Shown here in pieces: positions 47,080 through 56,293 of a stretch of DNA of 64,000 nt. The stretch is taken from assembly GCF_026015985.1 (NCBI RefSeq), contig NZ_CP110389.1, positions 6,418,001-6,482,000 on the forward strand. Reading direction: 5' to 3'. The stretch is from Rhodopseudomonas sp. P2A-2r (GTDB lineage Bacteria > Pseudomonadota > Alphaproteobacteria > Rhizobiales > Xanthobacteraceae). The first letter of the stretch is position 1, and each line of letters begins with the position of its first letter. The position numbers and the translations under genes were made by a program. The notes below the pieces were generated by a model, which saw nothing but the letters and a program-made list of their open reading frames with translations, was not told the origin of the DNA and searched no databases.

Positions 47080-47160
47080 GAAGGCCGCCCCGATCTTGTC
47101 GGCAACAGGGGCGACCTTCCTGAAACTCTCCTGAAGCAGCCGGATCGTCTCCTGATCCAT
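47080..47160 (-). pseudogene. N-terminal scrap of a bacterial globin gene
   Basis: The minus strand starts with an ATG at 47160 and reads MDQETIRLLQESFRKVAPVA, then DKIGAAFFGR. This is a typical start of single-domain globins. The haem-binding part is missing; the rest of 46835-47079 contains no recognisable gene. It begins 7 bp after the autotransporter stop. Confidence 0.65.
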
Positions 47161-47167
47161 GCAGCTT

Positions 47168-50100
47168 TCAGAACCTGACGTTAAGGTTGCCGTGGAGGGT
47201 CTGGTCGGTGAGGCCCGAACCGAACTGTCCGCCATAGGAGAGCCCCAGCGTGGCGTTGGGGGCAATGTTGAGATCGAGACCGACATCGACGACGACAGCG
47301 TTCCCGGCGATAGGGCCCCCGGCGATGCTGAAGGCCGACCCGCCGGAGAAGTTCATCACCGAAACCGGTGTGGTCTCGCCATAGGCATGGCGCCACCCGA
47401 GCATGCCGCGCGCCGCCATGGCCACGCCACTGCCCACAGCGATGTCCGTCGAAGCCCGCAGGCCGATCGTGCTGAAAGTCACGCCGTTATTGCTGCCCTG
47501 GCTAGTAAGCGCTGCCATTCCGCCCCTCTCGGTGAAGCCGCTGGTGTCGAGATTGACATAAGCAAGATTGGCGAAGGGTTCGAAGACGGCATGGGCAGCC
47601 TTGATGCGGTAGCCGAGTTCGCCGAAGGCCTGCGCCGTCCCCGCGCCATAGTCGGCTTTGAGCGCATCGGCGAAGCCCGAAAAGGCGACATTGCGGCTGG
47701 TCGAAATATCATGCCACGTATAGGCAAGGCCGGAGCGGAGGGCGAGATTGCCCCAATTCGTGCCACCATAGAGACCGGCATGGTAGTTGTCGCTCGAGCC
47801 CGATGCGTTGCGATCGCCGACCTTGAAGGACGAGCGGCTGTAGCCACCGATCGCGCCGATGCGCCACGCGTCCGCGACGGGAGCATCCACGCCCATAAAG
47901 AAGCCGCCGAGGTCTCGCTGGAAGGTGGCGGCATTGCCGTTCCCCTGCATCGATCCCCAGGACCCGAAGCCGCGCCCCCAGACCGCGAGGCGACCCGTCG
48001 TGGCCGGCGCGAGCACCGGCTTGCCATCGGCATAGGTCGCCACCGGGCTTGAGGCCATTCCGGCTCCGTCGAAGGCGGAGCGCAGGCGGTCGATGGCCGC
48101 CTCGCGGATGAAGCGGCTGTCCTCGATCATCACGCCTTTGGCCGAGGCATGAATCTCACCCGAGAGCTGATCGAACGCTGCCCGGGCCTGGGCGTCCGTC
48201 TGGATGTTGAGGACAGCGCCATAGAGTGCATTGCCGCTGCCGAGGCTCTCAGTGCCGCCGGCGGCGGCGATCTGGTTGCGCGTCGCCCCGACCGAAGCAA
48301 AGGACTTCACCTTCACCACGTCGAGATAGGCATGCGTCGCGTCGTAGTTGCCGACCAGCCCGAGGAAGGCCGTGATGCCACCGTTGTTGGCCAGCGTATA
48401 GGCACCGTTCACACCGCCATCGGCCTGCAAGACCGTGTAGCGCGTGCCGACGGCATAGGGAGCGGCATCGGTCTTGATGATGCTGAGACTGGCGCCATTG
48501 GCGATCGTCGCCGTGCCGGTCGCGCTGATGCGGTCCGACAGGCCGGACGCGGTCAATTCGACCTGATAGACCGAACCTGCCGCCTGGGTGATGTTGCCAT
48601 TGACGGTTAGCGTGCCGATCGAGTTGCCCGGTGCGATGACGCCACCCGACAGGACCGAGGTGCTGCCGACGATTCCGTTGCCGCCCAGGATGCCGCCGTC
48701 CGATATCGACACCAGCGCGTTCGCCAACGAACCGTTCACGGCCAGACGACCGCCCGTGATATTGGTCGTGCCGGTGAAGCCGCTGTTGTCTGCGGTCAGG
48801 TTCGTATTGCCGGAGATCTGGTTGATCGTTCCGACGCCGGTGATGACCGGGGCGAAGGCATAGCTCGCGCTCGTATGGTTGAAGTTGATCGAGCCGGTGC
48901 CTGCGCCGAACTGGACCAATGCCGCGTTGAGCGTACCGGCAGCCTCCGCCGCCGTTCCGGCCGCGCCGCCGATGTTGAGCGTGCCGACCGAACCCGCCTG
49001 GCTCGCCAGCTTGACAAAGCCCCCGACCGACACCGCGCCACCATTTGCGATCGTCAATGCGCCGGTGCCGAGATCGCCGAGGACGAGGCTTCCGCTGTTG
49101 GACCAGAGCGAGCCCGCGCCGGAGATCGTCACAGCGCCGCGGGATCCCAGCTGGAAGCCGACCACGCCCCCGGCATCGGTGGCCACGCCTCCGTTCGAGA
49201 CCGTGAGTGCGCCTTCACCACCATAGCCGACATAGAGAATGTTACTGGTCCAGCTAGAGCCTGCGCCGTCTACGGTCACGCTGCCGCTGGAACTGGCAAA
49301 GAAGCCCAGAGCAGCGTCCGTGTTGCTGACGGAGCCGCCATTGGCAATGTTCAACGTGCCGGTGCCCAGTTGGCCGATCCTGAGATCGGCGCTATTGGCC
49401 CAGCTCGCCCCCGCGCCGCTGACGGTTGCCGTGCCGGTCGAACCTGCATTGAGCCCGATGATGCTCTGCCCGGAGGTAACGGAACCGCCATTCGTGACGG
49501 ACAGAACACCCGCGCCGCTATAGCCGACGGCCAGCGCCGTGTTGGACCAGATCGAGCCTGTGCCATCGACCGTCACGGAGCCGACCGCGCCAGCGCCGAG
49601 ACCGATATAGCCGATGCTATCGCTGACCGCGCCGCCATTCGAGACGGCGAGGGTGGCTACGCCTGAACCGCCGATATTGAGATTGCCGCTGTTGGTCCAT
49701 GTCGACCCGCTGCCATCGACCGTCACCGTGCCGCGCGAGCCTATATTGGTCGCGATGGAGCCCAGCACATCAGCGACGTGGCCGCCTTTGGTGATGTTCA
49801 GCGTGCCGGTGCCTGCATCGCCGACCGTGAGGTCTCCGGAGTTGATCCAGGTCGAGCCCGCGCCGTCGACCGAAGCGATGCCCGTGCCGCCGGACAGATA
49901 ACCCAGATAAGCGATCGTGCTGCCGACCGTACCGCCATTGGAGACTGTCAGCCTGCCGACGCCGTCATTGCCCAGGAAAAGATCGGCGGTGGTCAAGCTG
50001 GAGCCGGCATCGGTCACTGTCACCGAGCCGACGGAGCCATTGCCGTTTCCGAGCGTGGTGACGCCAACGATGGCCGTACCGCCATCTTGGATCATCAGCG

Positions 50101-50575
50101 CACCGCTGCCCGCTCCACCGAGCTTCAAAGTCGAACTGTTTGCCCAGCTTGAGCCGGCCCCCGTGATCGTCACCATAGATGTCGCGCCGTTTCCGGCAAA
50201 AGCGCTGACGCTGGTCAACGTTCCCCCGTTCGATATCGTCAGCTCACCAGGATCAACCGCGGCAGCGCCCAGGACGACAACTCCCACAACGGCATTGGCG
50301 CCATTGATAACCGGAGCGTTTGCGCCCGACACATTGATATCGACCTCCTGCGTCGCGCCCGGGGCACTGCCGCTCTGCCAGTTTGTGCCGTCGAACCAGT
50401 CGTTCGAAGCGGTCCCGGTCCAGTAAACAGGTGACGCCGCCACGGCCGCCCCGAGTGATCCAAACAGCGCCAAAGCGAGCACAGAGGCCGAGGACAGCAG
50501 ACGGCGCGCCTTGGTCGAATGCAGCCGAAAAAACATGGCGATGGCCTCGCGGCCTTCGTTCTCTTGCGTATCCAT
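47168..50575 (-). CDS. Autotransporter with T5SS/PEP-CTERM-type repeats
   Basis: An 1,135-residue type Va secreted protein. A signal peptide (residues about 14-48, ending VAASP) precedes roughly ten repeats of about 50 residues built on GSxWxNSGxLxVGxxGxGxL and NGG motifs, a beta-helical passenger. Residues about 560-780 form the junction region. The C-terminal 270 residues are the beta-barrel, from RLAVWGRGFGSWG to the final LHGNLNVRF with terminal aromatic. The ATG at 50575 follows GAGGGA. The function is probably surface adhesion. The neighbouring globin scrap shows that the flank has been rearranged. Confidence 0.93.
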   Translation of the reverse strand: MDTQENEGREAIAMFFRLHSTKARRLLSSASVLALALFGSLGAAVAASPVYWTGTASNDWFDGTNWQSGSAPGATQEVDINVSGANAPVINGANAVVGVVVLGAAAVDPGELTISNGGTLTSVSAFAGNGATSMVTITGAGSSWANSSTLKLGGAGSGALMIQDGGTAIVGVTTLGNGNGSVGSVTVTDAGSSLTTADLFLGNDGVGRLTVSNGGTVGSTIAYLGYLSGGTGIASVDGAGSTWINSGDLTVGDAGTGTLNITKGGHVADVLGSIATNIGSRGTVTVDGSGSTWTNSGNLNIGGSGVATLAVSNGGAVSDSIGYIGLGAGAVGSVTVDGTGSIWSNTALAVGYSGAGVLSVTNGGSVTSGQSIIGLNAGSTGTATVSGAGASWANSADLRIGQLGTGTLNIANGGSVSNTDAALGFFASSSGSVTVDGAGSSWTSNILYVGYGGEGALTVSNGGVATDAGGVVGFQLGSRGAVTISGAGSLWSNSGSLVLGDLGTGALTIANGGAVSVGGFVKLASQAGSVGTLNIGGAAGTAAEAAGTLNAALVQFGAGTGSINFNHTSASYAFAPVITGVGTINQISGNTNLTADNSGFTGTTNITGGRLAVNGSLANALVSISDGGILGGNGIVGSTSVLSGGVIAPGNSIGTLTVNGNITQAAGSVYQVELTASGLSDRISATGTATIANGASLSIIKTDAAPYAVGTRYTVLQADGGVNGAYTLANNGGITAFLGLVGNYDATHAYLDVVKVKSFASVGATRNQIAAAGGTESLGSGNALYGAVLNIQTDAQARAAFDQLSGEIHASAKGVMIEDSRFIREAAIDRLRSAFDGAGMASSPVATYADGKPVLAPATTGRLAVWGRGFGSWGSMQGNGNAATFQRDLGGFFMGVDAPVADAWRIGAIGGYSRSSFKVGDRNASGSSDNYHAGLYGGTNWGNLALRSGLAYTWHDISTSRNVAFSGFADALKADYGAGTAQAFGELGYRIKAAHAVFEPFANLAYVNLDTSGFTERGGMAALTSQGSNNGVTFSTIGLRASTDIAVGSGVAMAARGMLGWRHAYGETTPVSVMNFSGGSAFSIAGGPIAGNAVVVDVGLDLNIAPNATLGLSYGGQFGSGLTDQTLHGNLNVRF

Positions 50576-51476
50576 TCAGAATTCCCTCGACTCGGCAGGC
50601 GCTTAGCGTGCTGTTCGGGCAGCTATCGCATCGGGTCGGAGCGACGTCTTGGGCTGGGCGGGACGTTGAATTGTCCTGTACGAGAGCGACGCGGTTTCCA
50701 AGAACGCGTTGCGGAACGGACACACTGGACGAACGCGCGCTGCCCGCATGCGCAGGATGCGCGCCGTTCCCATCTCTGGCATCCGCGATCGGCGATCTGT
50801 TGCACCTGCCGTGGCGAAACCTGGATTGCATCGCGCCAGCAACGCGTCGCCGGCGACCATCACCGTGAGACCGCCCGGATGGCGATCGTCGGGATCGACC
50901 ACCTGGTCGCGCAGGCCGTCCTCCGCAGGTTGCAGGACACGGCGGTGACGAAGACGCCTTCGGGGATGCAGATGGTGGGGAGTTCACGCGCAACGACATG
51001 GCCGCGCGCACGACCCGCTGTCATGTGGCTTCGCTGCCAAGCGATTATCAAAGATCTTTGGGACAAGCGCCTGAATGCCCGTCCAGCGCCGCGCATCGCA
51101 AGATCCGGACAAACGCGAGGGTCAGTACAGACTCAGCCCGCGGCGTCACGCTATGCGGCCGCCGTTGACACGATTTGCTAACCACAATTGCGCGCGGTGA
51201 TCGCATGGAAATTCGCGCAGAGATTTAGCCCAATGCCGAACACTCGCAATGCGCATCAAATCGCTACAGGAATGCCTCAAAGCGAGGCCAATTAAGGCTG
51301 AATTGAGATTTCATTAGGGCCGCATTAAGCATCGAAAAGCCGTGTGTTGTCAGATGGTTCGGTTCTCGCCGGCTGTGGCCTATGGGTGACAGTATTTAAT
51401 GCAAAAGCTGTCTACATCCACGCCATGGACGGAGCCGACGCGCGGCTCATCTGAAATAATTTCTGGAGAAAATAAA
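50576..51476. other. 900-bp region without a supported gene
   Basis: The first 600 bp are GC-rich with only short, low-quality frames on both strands, and may be a decayed gene. The last 300 bp are AT-richer and probably contain the promoter and leader of the porin gene. No RNA gene or repeat is recognised. Confidence 0.5.
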
Positions 51477-52199
51477 ATGAAGAACTTCCTTCTCGGTACT
51501 GTGGCTCTGATCGCTCTCGGCGCGACTGTGCCTGCACTTGCAGCCGATCTCGCCGCTCGCCCCTACACCAAGGCACCGGCCTACGTCGCAGCCCCGATCT
51601 ACAACTGGACCGGCTTCTACATCGGCGGCAACGTCGGCGGCGCATTCGGCGGCGGCAACGGCTTCCCCGGCGGCGTGAGCAGCAGCAGCAACGATGGCAA
51701 GTTCATGGGCGGCGTCCAGGGCGGCTACAACTACCAGTTCGCCCCGAACTGGGTGTTCGGTGTCGAAGCCCAGTACGACTGGACCAGCAACAGCGGCAAC
51801 ACCGTCACCTTCCCGACCGTTGCAGGCTACACCTACAACAGCAGCTTGAAGGGCCTCGGCTCGGTCACCGGCCGTCTCGGCTACACTTGGGGTCCGGCCA
51901 TGCTGTACGCCAAGGGCGGTTACGCGTTCTCGGATCGCAGCCGCTCGGTCACCGGTCCGACCCTGGTCGGCGTGAACGGCAACACGGATGGCTACACCGT
52001 CGGTGGCGGTCTGGAATACCTGTTCACCCAGAACTGGTCGGGTAACATCGAGTACCAGTACTACAACTTCGGCAAGACCTCCTTCGCCGCTGCACCGCTG
52101 GCCGCTCTCGGTTCGTCCACCAGCGAACAGCACACCGTCAAGGCTGGCCTGAACTACCACTTCAACCTGGGCGGCGCGCCGCTCCTCGCGAAGTATTGA
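51477..52199 (+). CDS. RopB/Omp31-like outer-membrane beta-barrel protein
   Basis: A 240-residue porin-like protein. The signal peptide ([20 protein letters not shown], cleavage after LAAD) is followed by a Lys/Pro segment and an eight-stranded barrel starting [19 protein letters not shown] and ending in GLNYHFN and a hydrophobic tail. Codon use is strongly biased to C/G-ending codons, as expected of an abundant protein. RBS TGGAGAA lies 11 bp upstream. An efficient terminator follows. Confidence 0.93.
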   Translation: MKNFLLGTVALIALGATVPALAADLAARPYTKAPAYVAAPIYNWTGFYIGGNVGGAFGGGNGFPGGVSSSSNDGKFMGGVQGGYNYQFAPNWVFGVEAQYDWTSNSGNTVTFPTVAGYTYNSSLKGLGSVTGRLGYTWGPAMLYAKGGYAFSDRSRSVTGPTLVGVNGNTDGYTVGGGLEYLFTQNWSGNIEYQYYNFGKTSFAAAPLAALGSSTSEQHTVKAGLNYHFNLGGAPLLAKY

Positions 52200-52240
52200 T
52201 CTTCGTCTGATCGAGACCGCTCACGCGGTTTCGGACGAGA

Positions 52241-52270
52241 AAAGGCCGGCGCTTGCGCCGGCCTTTTTGT
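52241..52270 (+). terminator. Rho-independent terminator after the porin gene
   Basis: Perfect stem GGCCGGCGC / GCGCCGGCC with a two-base loop, then TTTTTGTTT. Located 40 bp after the stop codon. Confidence 0.9.
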
Positions 52271-52434
52271 TTGACCGGCACTTTTTCAAGAGCCAGGCGG
52301 GAGCACCGTCAATCGCCTTGCCGTTCAACCTCGGCATGACTGCAATCGGCGACCGCTCCTTGTTTCGGCCGTCGATTTCATGGACAGCTGCGGTACCCAA
52401 TGACCTCCGGCACGGCCGAAGCACGAGGATTCCC

Positions 52435-53475
52435 ATGACCGCATCATCCACCGTATCGAACGGCGCACCTCACCTCCGCCACGACTGGCAGCGCGCCGAG
52501 GCACAGGCGCTGTACGACCTGCCGTTCGCCGACCTGATGTTCCAGGCGCAAGGCATTCACCGCGGCAACTTCGATCCGAATCATGTGGAGACCGCGAGCC
52601 TGCTCAGCATCAAGACCGGCGGCTGCCCGGAAGACTGCGGCTACTGCTCGCAAAGCGCACATTACGACACCGACGTCGCCGCGACCAAGCTGATGGATCG
52701 TGAGGCCGTGGTCGCCACCGCGCAGCGTGCCAAGGAGTCAGGCGCCAGCCGGTTCTGCATGGCCGCCGCATGGCGCAACCCGAAGGACAAGGATCTCGAC
52801 CGGGTCTGCGACATGGTCAGCGCGGTGAAGGGCCTGGGTCTCGAGACCTGCGCCACACTCGGAATGATCACCGAAGACCAGGCACAGCGGCTGCAAAACG
52901 CCGGACTCGATTTCTACAATCACAACATCGACACCTCGCGCGAATTCTACAGCCGCATCATCTCCACGCGCACCATGGAAGACCGCATCGAGACGCTGGC
53001 CAATGCGCGCCACGCCGGGTTGAAAGTATGTTGCGGCGGCATCGTCGGCATGGGCGAGCAGGTCGAGGACCGCCTGGGCATGCTGGTGCTGCTGGCCAAC
53101 CTGCCGAACCATCCGGAGAGCGTGCCGATCAACCTGTGGAACGAGGTCAAGGGTGTTCCGGTCAATGACACTGCGGAGCGCGCCGATCCGATCGCGCTGG
53201 CGCGCATGATCGCGGTGGCGCGCATCATGATGCCGAAAAGCGTGGTGCGGCTGTCTGCGGGCCGCCAGTACATGTCGGACGAGCTGCAGGCGCTGTGCTT
53301 TCTGGCCGGGGCCAATTCGATCTTCATCGGCGACGTGCTGCTGACCACCAGGAACCCGCAGACCACCCGCGACGTCGAACTGCTCGATCGCCTCGGCATT
53401 CATTCCGCGCTCGACGACGTGCGGCTTGAGCCGACAGGTCTGGAACTGCCGGCGGCGTCTGTAGCCGCCGGCTAA
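52435..53475 (+). CDS. bioB: Biotin synthase BioB
   Basis: A radical-SAM enzyme that inserts sulfur into dethiobiotin. The cluster motif is [16 protein letters not shown] (CxxxCxxC). Other markers are [23 protein letters not shown] and the [2Fe-2S] arginine region [20 protein letters not shown]. The ATG at 52435 ([18 protein letters not shown]) gives about 346 residues, normal for the family. An in-frame extension to 52267 would run through the terminator. Confidence 0.96.
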   Translation: MTASSTVSNGAPHLRHDWQRAEAQALYDLPFADLMFQAQGIHRGNFDPNHVETASLLSIKTGGCPEDCGYCSQSAHYDTDVAATKLMDREAVVATAQRAKESGASRFCMAAAWRNPKDKDLDRVCDMVSAVKGLGLETCATLGMITEDQAQRLQNAGLDFYNHNIDTSREFYSRIISTRTMEDRIETLANARHAGLKVCCGGIVGMGEQVEDRLGMLVLLANLPNHPESVPINLWNEVKGVPVNDTAERADPIALARMIAVARIMMPKSVVRLSAGRQYMSDELQALCFLAGANSIFIGDVLLTTRNPQTTRDVELLDRLGIHSALDDVRLEPTGLELPAASVAAG

Positions 53476-53495
53476 CCACCGCGCGGAATATGGCC

Positions 53496-53533
53496 CTGCG
53501 GCGCCGGCCCACAATTCGGCTGGCGCCGCGCAG
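53496..53533 (+). terminator. GC-rich hairpin after bioB
   Basis: CTGCGGCGCCGGCC pairs with GGCTGGCGCCGCGCAG around an 8-base loop. There is no T run, so it may be a weak terminator or an mRNA-stabilising hairpin. Confidence 0.4.
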
Positions 53534-53575
53534 CTTGTCCCGCTAAGCCGGTGCAAAGACATAGCGACAGAAGCC

Positions 53576-54640
53576 ATGCATTCGAAAACAGACGCCATTC
53601 CCACCCCGACCGACGGCCTCCAATATCCCTGGGAGGCCCATCCCGGCCCCGATCAGGTGGTCGAAATCGCCCCGGGCGTGCTGTGGATCCGGCTCGACCT
53701 GCCGTTCCGCCTCAACCATGTGAACATCTACCTGCTGGCCGACGGCGACGGCTGGGCGATGGTCGATACCGGCATCGGCAACGAGGCCACCATCGCGGCC
53801 TGGACCGCGCTGTTCGACGGCCCGCTGGCCGGCAAGACCATCAGCAAGGTGATCGTGACCCACGCCCATCCCGACCATGTCGGTCAGGCCGGCTGGATGG
53901 TGCAGCGTTTCAACTGCCCGTTCTACATGTCGCAGATCGAATATCTGCAGGGCGTCTACCATCAGGTCCGCCGCAGCGACGAGCGGCTGGTCAATTCGCG
54001 ACTGTTCTTCCGCCGCCACGGCATGGACGAGGACATCACCGAGCAACTGCTCGGCCGCGGCCAGGATTATCTGAAGAAGACCGTGCCGCTGCCCGCCGTC
54101 TATCGCCGGCTGTCCGATGGCGATGACTTCACCATCGGCACGCGCACCTTCCGCGTCATCACCGGCGCCGGCCATTCGCCCGACCAGGTGATGCTGTATT
54201 GCGCTGCCGACGGGCTGTTTCTGTCCGCCGATCAGGTGCTCAGCAAGATTTCGCCGAATGTCAGCGTCTGGGCCCATGAGCCCGAAGAGAATTCGCTCGG
54301 CGCCTACCTGCGTTCGCTCAGGCGTTTGTCCGAAACGCTGCCCGACGACGTGCTGGTGCTGCCCGGTCACGGCGTACCGTTCCATGGCGTCAAGGTCCGG
54401 ATCAAGCAGCTCGCCGATCATCACGAGGAGCGCTGCCAGATGATCGCGGCAGCGTGCAAGGAGACGCCGATGACCTCGGCGGAGCTGGTCCCGGTCATCT
54501 TCCACAAGCACAAGCTCGATGCGCATCAGACCGGTTTTGCTGCCGGCGAACTGATCGCCCACGTCAATTATATGCTGAACCAGAACCGCCTGAGCGTTGT
54601 CCAACGACCGGACGGTGTTTTGCGCTTCACCGCTGTGTGA
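53576..54640 (+). CDS. Metallo-beta-lactamase-fold hydrolase
   Basis: A 354-residue protein with the metal motif VTHAHPDHVGQ, DTGIGNE, the later ligands GAGHSPDQ and LSADQVL, and VLPGHGVPF. The C-terminal helical extension (NYMLNQNRLSVV) is typical of the group often annotated as MBL-fold hydrolases next to biosynthetic genes in this family of bacteria. The substrate is unknown; a thioesterase or lactonase role is possible. Confidence 0.88.
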   Translation: MHSKTDAIPTPTDGLQYPWEAHPGPDQVVEIAPGVLWIRLDLPFRLNHVNIYLLADGDGWAMVDTGIGNEATIAAWTALFDGPLAGKTISKVIVTHAHPDHVGQAGWMVQRFNCPFYMSQIEYLQGVYHQVRRSDERLVNSRLFFRRHGMDEDITEQLLGRGQDYLKKTVPLPAVYRRLSDGDDFTIGTRTFRVITGAGHSPDQVMLYCAADGLFLSADQVLSKISPNVSVWAHEPEENSLGAYLRSLRRLSETLPDDVLVLPGHGVPFHGVKVRIKQLADHHEERCQMIAAACKETPMTSAELVPVIFHKHKLDAHQTGFAAGELIAHVNYMLNQNRLSVVQRPDGVLRFTAV

Positions 54641-54686
54641 CCCGCGGCGGGCCTGCGACGGGGACCGGCAAATAGCGTCCAGCTGT

Positions 54687-54700
54687 TTGATCTGGCTCAA
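54687..54700 (+). promoter_or_regulatory. FixK/FNR-type box upstream of hemA
   Basis: TTGATCTGGCTCAA differs by one base from the FixK consensus TTGATCTGGATCAA. It lies about 145 bp before the hemA start, suggesting induction of haem synthesis at low oxygen. Confidence 0.75.
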
Positions 54701-54844
54701 GATTAGCTGTGCGTTTGGCGCTAGTCTGCCAACTCGCAACGGGTGCCTGGAAGCGCATTTCAGCTCGACATGAAAGCTGGAAACGCTCTAAAACGCCCTG
54801 ACACGCAATCGCCTCCGTTCGGGTTCCGCATCAGGTTTTTCGCG

Positions 54845-56073
54845 ATGGATTACAGCAAGTTCTTCTCTGACGCCCTCAACCGACTGCACGACGAGCGGCG
54901 TTATCGCGTGTTCGCGGATCTCGAACGAATCGCCGGGCGGTTTCCGCACGCGGTCTGGCACTCCCCAAGGGGTCCAGCAACGTGGTGATCTGGTGCTCCA
55001 ACGACTATCTCGGCATGGGCCAGCACCCGAAAGTTGTCGGCGCCATGGTCGAGACCGCGACCCGGGTCGGCACCGGCGCCGGCGGCACCCGCAACATCGC
55101 CGGCACCCATCATCCGCTGGTCCAGCTCGAAGAAGAACTCGCCGACCTGCACGGCAAGGAAGCGGCTCTGCTGTTCACCTCGGGCTACGTCTCCAACCAG
55201 ACCGGCATTTCGACGCTCACCAAGCTGATTCCGAACTGCCTGATCCTGTCGGACGCGCTCAACCACAATTCGATGATCGAAGGAATCCGGCAATCCGGCT
55301 GCGAACGCGTGGTCTTCCGCCACAACGACGTCGCCCATCTCGAGGAATTGCTGATCGCCGCCGGTCCGGACCGGCCGAAGCTGATCGCCTGCGAAAGCCT
55401 GTATTCCATGGATGGCGATATCGCGCCGCTGGCCAAGATCTGCGATCTCGCCGAGAAGTATGGCGCGATGACCTATGTGGATGAAGTCCATGCGGTCGGC
55501 ATGTACGGCCCGCGCGGCGGCGGCATCGCCGAACGCGACGGCGTAATGCATCGCATCGACATTCTCGAAGGCACGCTGGCGAAGGCGTTCGGCTGCCTCG
55601 GCGGCTATATCGCCGCCAGCAAAGACATCGTCGACGCGGTGCGTTCCTACGCACCGGGCTTCATCTTCACCACCGCGCTGCCGCCGGCGATCTGCTCGGC
55701 AGCCACCGCGGCGATCCGCCACCTCAAGACCTCGAGCTGGGAGCGCGAGCGCCACCAGGACCGCGCCGCGCGCGTCAAGGCGATCCTCAACGCCGCCGGC
55801 CTGCCGGTCATGCTGAGCGACACCCACATCGTGCCGCTGTTCGTCGGCGATCCCGAGCGCTGCAAGAAGGCCTGCGACCTGCTGCTGGAACAGCACGGCA
55901 TCTATATCCAGCCGATCAATTATCCGACGGTACCCAAGGGCGCCGAACGGCTGCGCATCACGCCGTCGCCCTATCATGACGACGCGCTGATCGATCAGCT
56001 CGCCGACGCCCTGGTTCAGGTTTGGGATCAGCTCGGACTTCCGCTCAACGCCAAGGCGATGGCGGCGGAGTAA
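54845..56073 (+). CDS. hemA: 5-aminolevulinate synthase HemA, apparent one-base frameshift
   Basis: HemA condenses glycine and succinyl-CoA, the first step of haem synthesis in alphaproteobacteria. The start [20 protein letters not shown] is followed by [10 protein letters not shown], where the frame breaks. One extra base in the AAGGGG stretch at 54967-54972 gives [20 protein letters not shown] and the remaining frame. Further marks are [30 protein letters not shown] and the PLP lysine in [12 protein letters not shown]. Joined length about 409 residues is normal. Haem synthesis is expected to be essential, so the frameshift is very probably a sequence error, unless a second hemA exists elsewhere. 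Confidence 0.93.
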
Positions 56074-56088
56074 AACAATCCGGCCTAT

Positions 56089-56209
56089 GCGTTTCCCGGG
56101 CGCGCTGCAGCGTTCTTCGCGCTGCTCCGCAGATCAGGGATTCCGGTCAAAAAGCTGGACACCGGATCTACGAAGCAGCACTTCGTGCTGCATCGCGCCC
56201 GGGGAACGC
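56089..56209. repeat. Intergenic inverted repeat
   Basis: Arms GCGTTTCCCGGGCGCGCTGC (56089 on) and the reverse complement of 56209 back, GCGTTCCCCGGGCGCGATGC, flank about 75 bp. This form recurs between genes in Bradyrhizobium and relatives. Confidence 0.7.
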
Positions 56210-56293
56210 GACAAATCCCTATCGCCTGCATCCACTCAACAGGCTAGGTTTTCCCACGACGGACGGGCCTGAGCCCGCCGCACGGGAGTGACG

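Noticed and set aside
47168..50575. A CRISPR-like or tandem DNA repeat within this interval.
   Set aside because: The repetition is at protein level (passenger repeats of an autotransporter); DNA units differ and there are no spacers.
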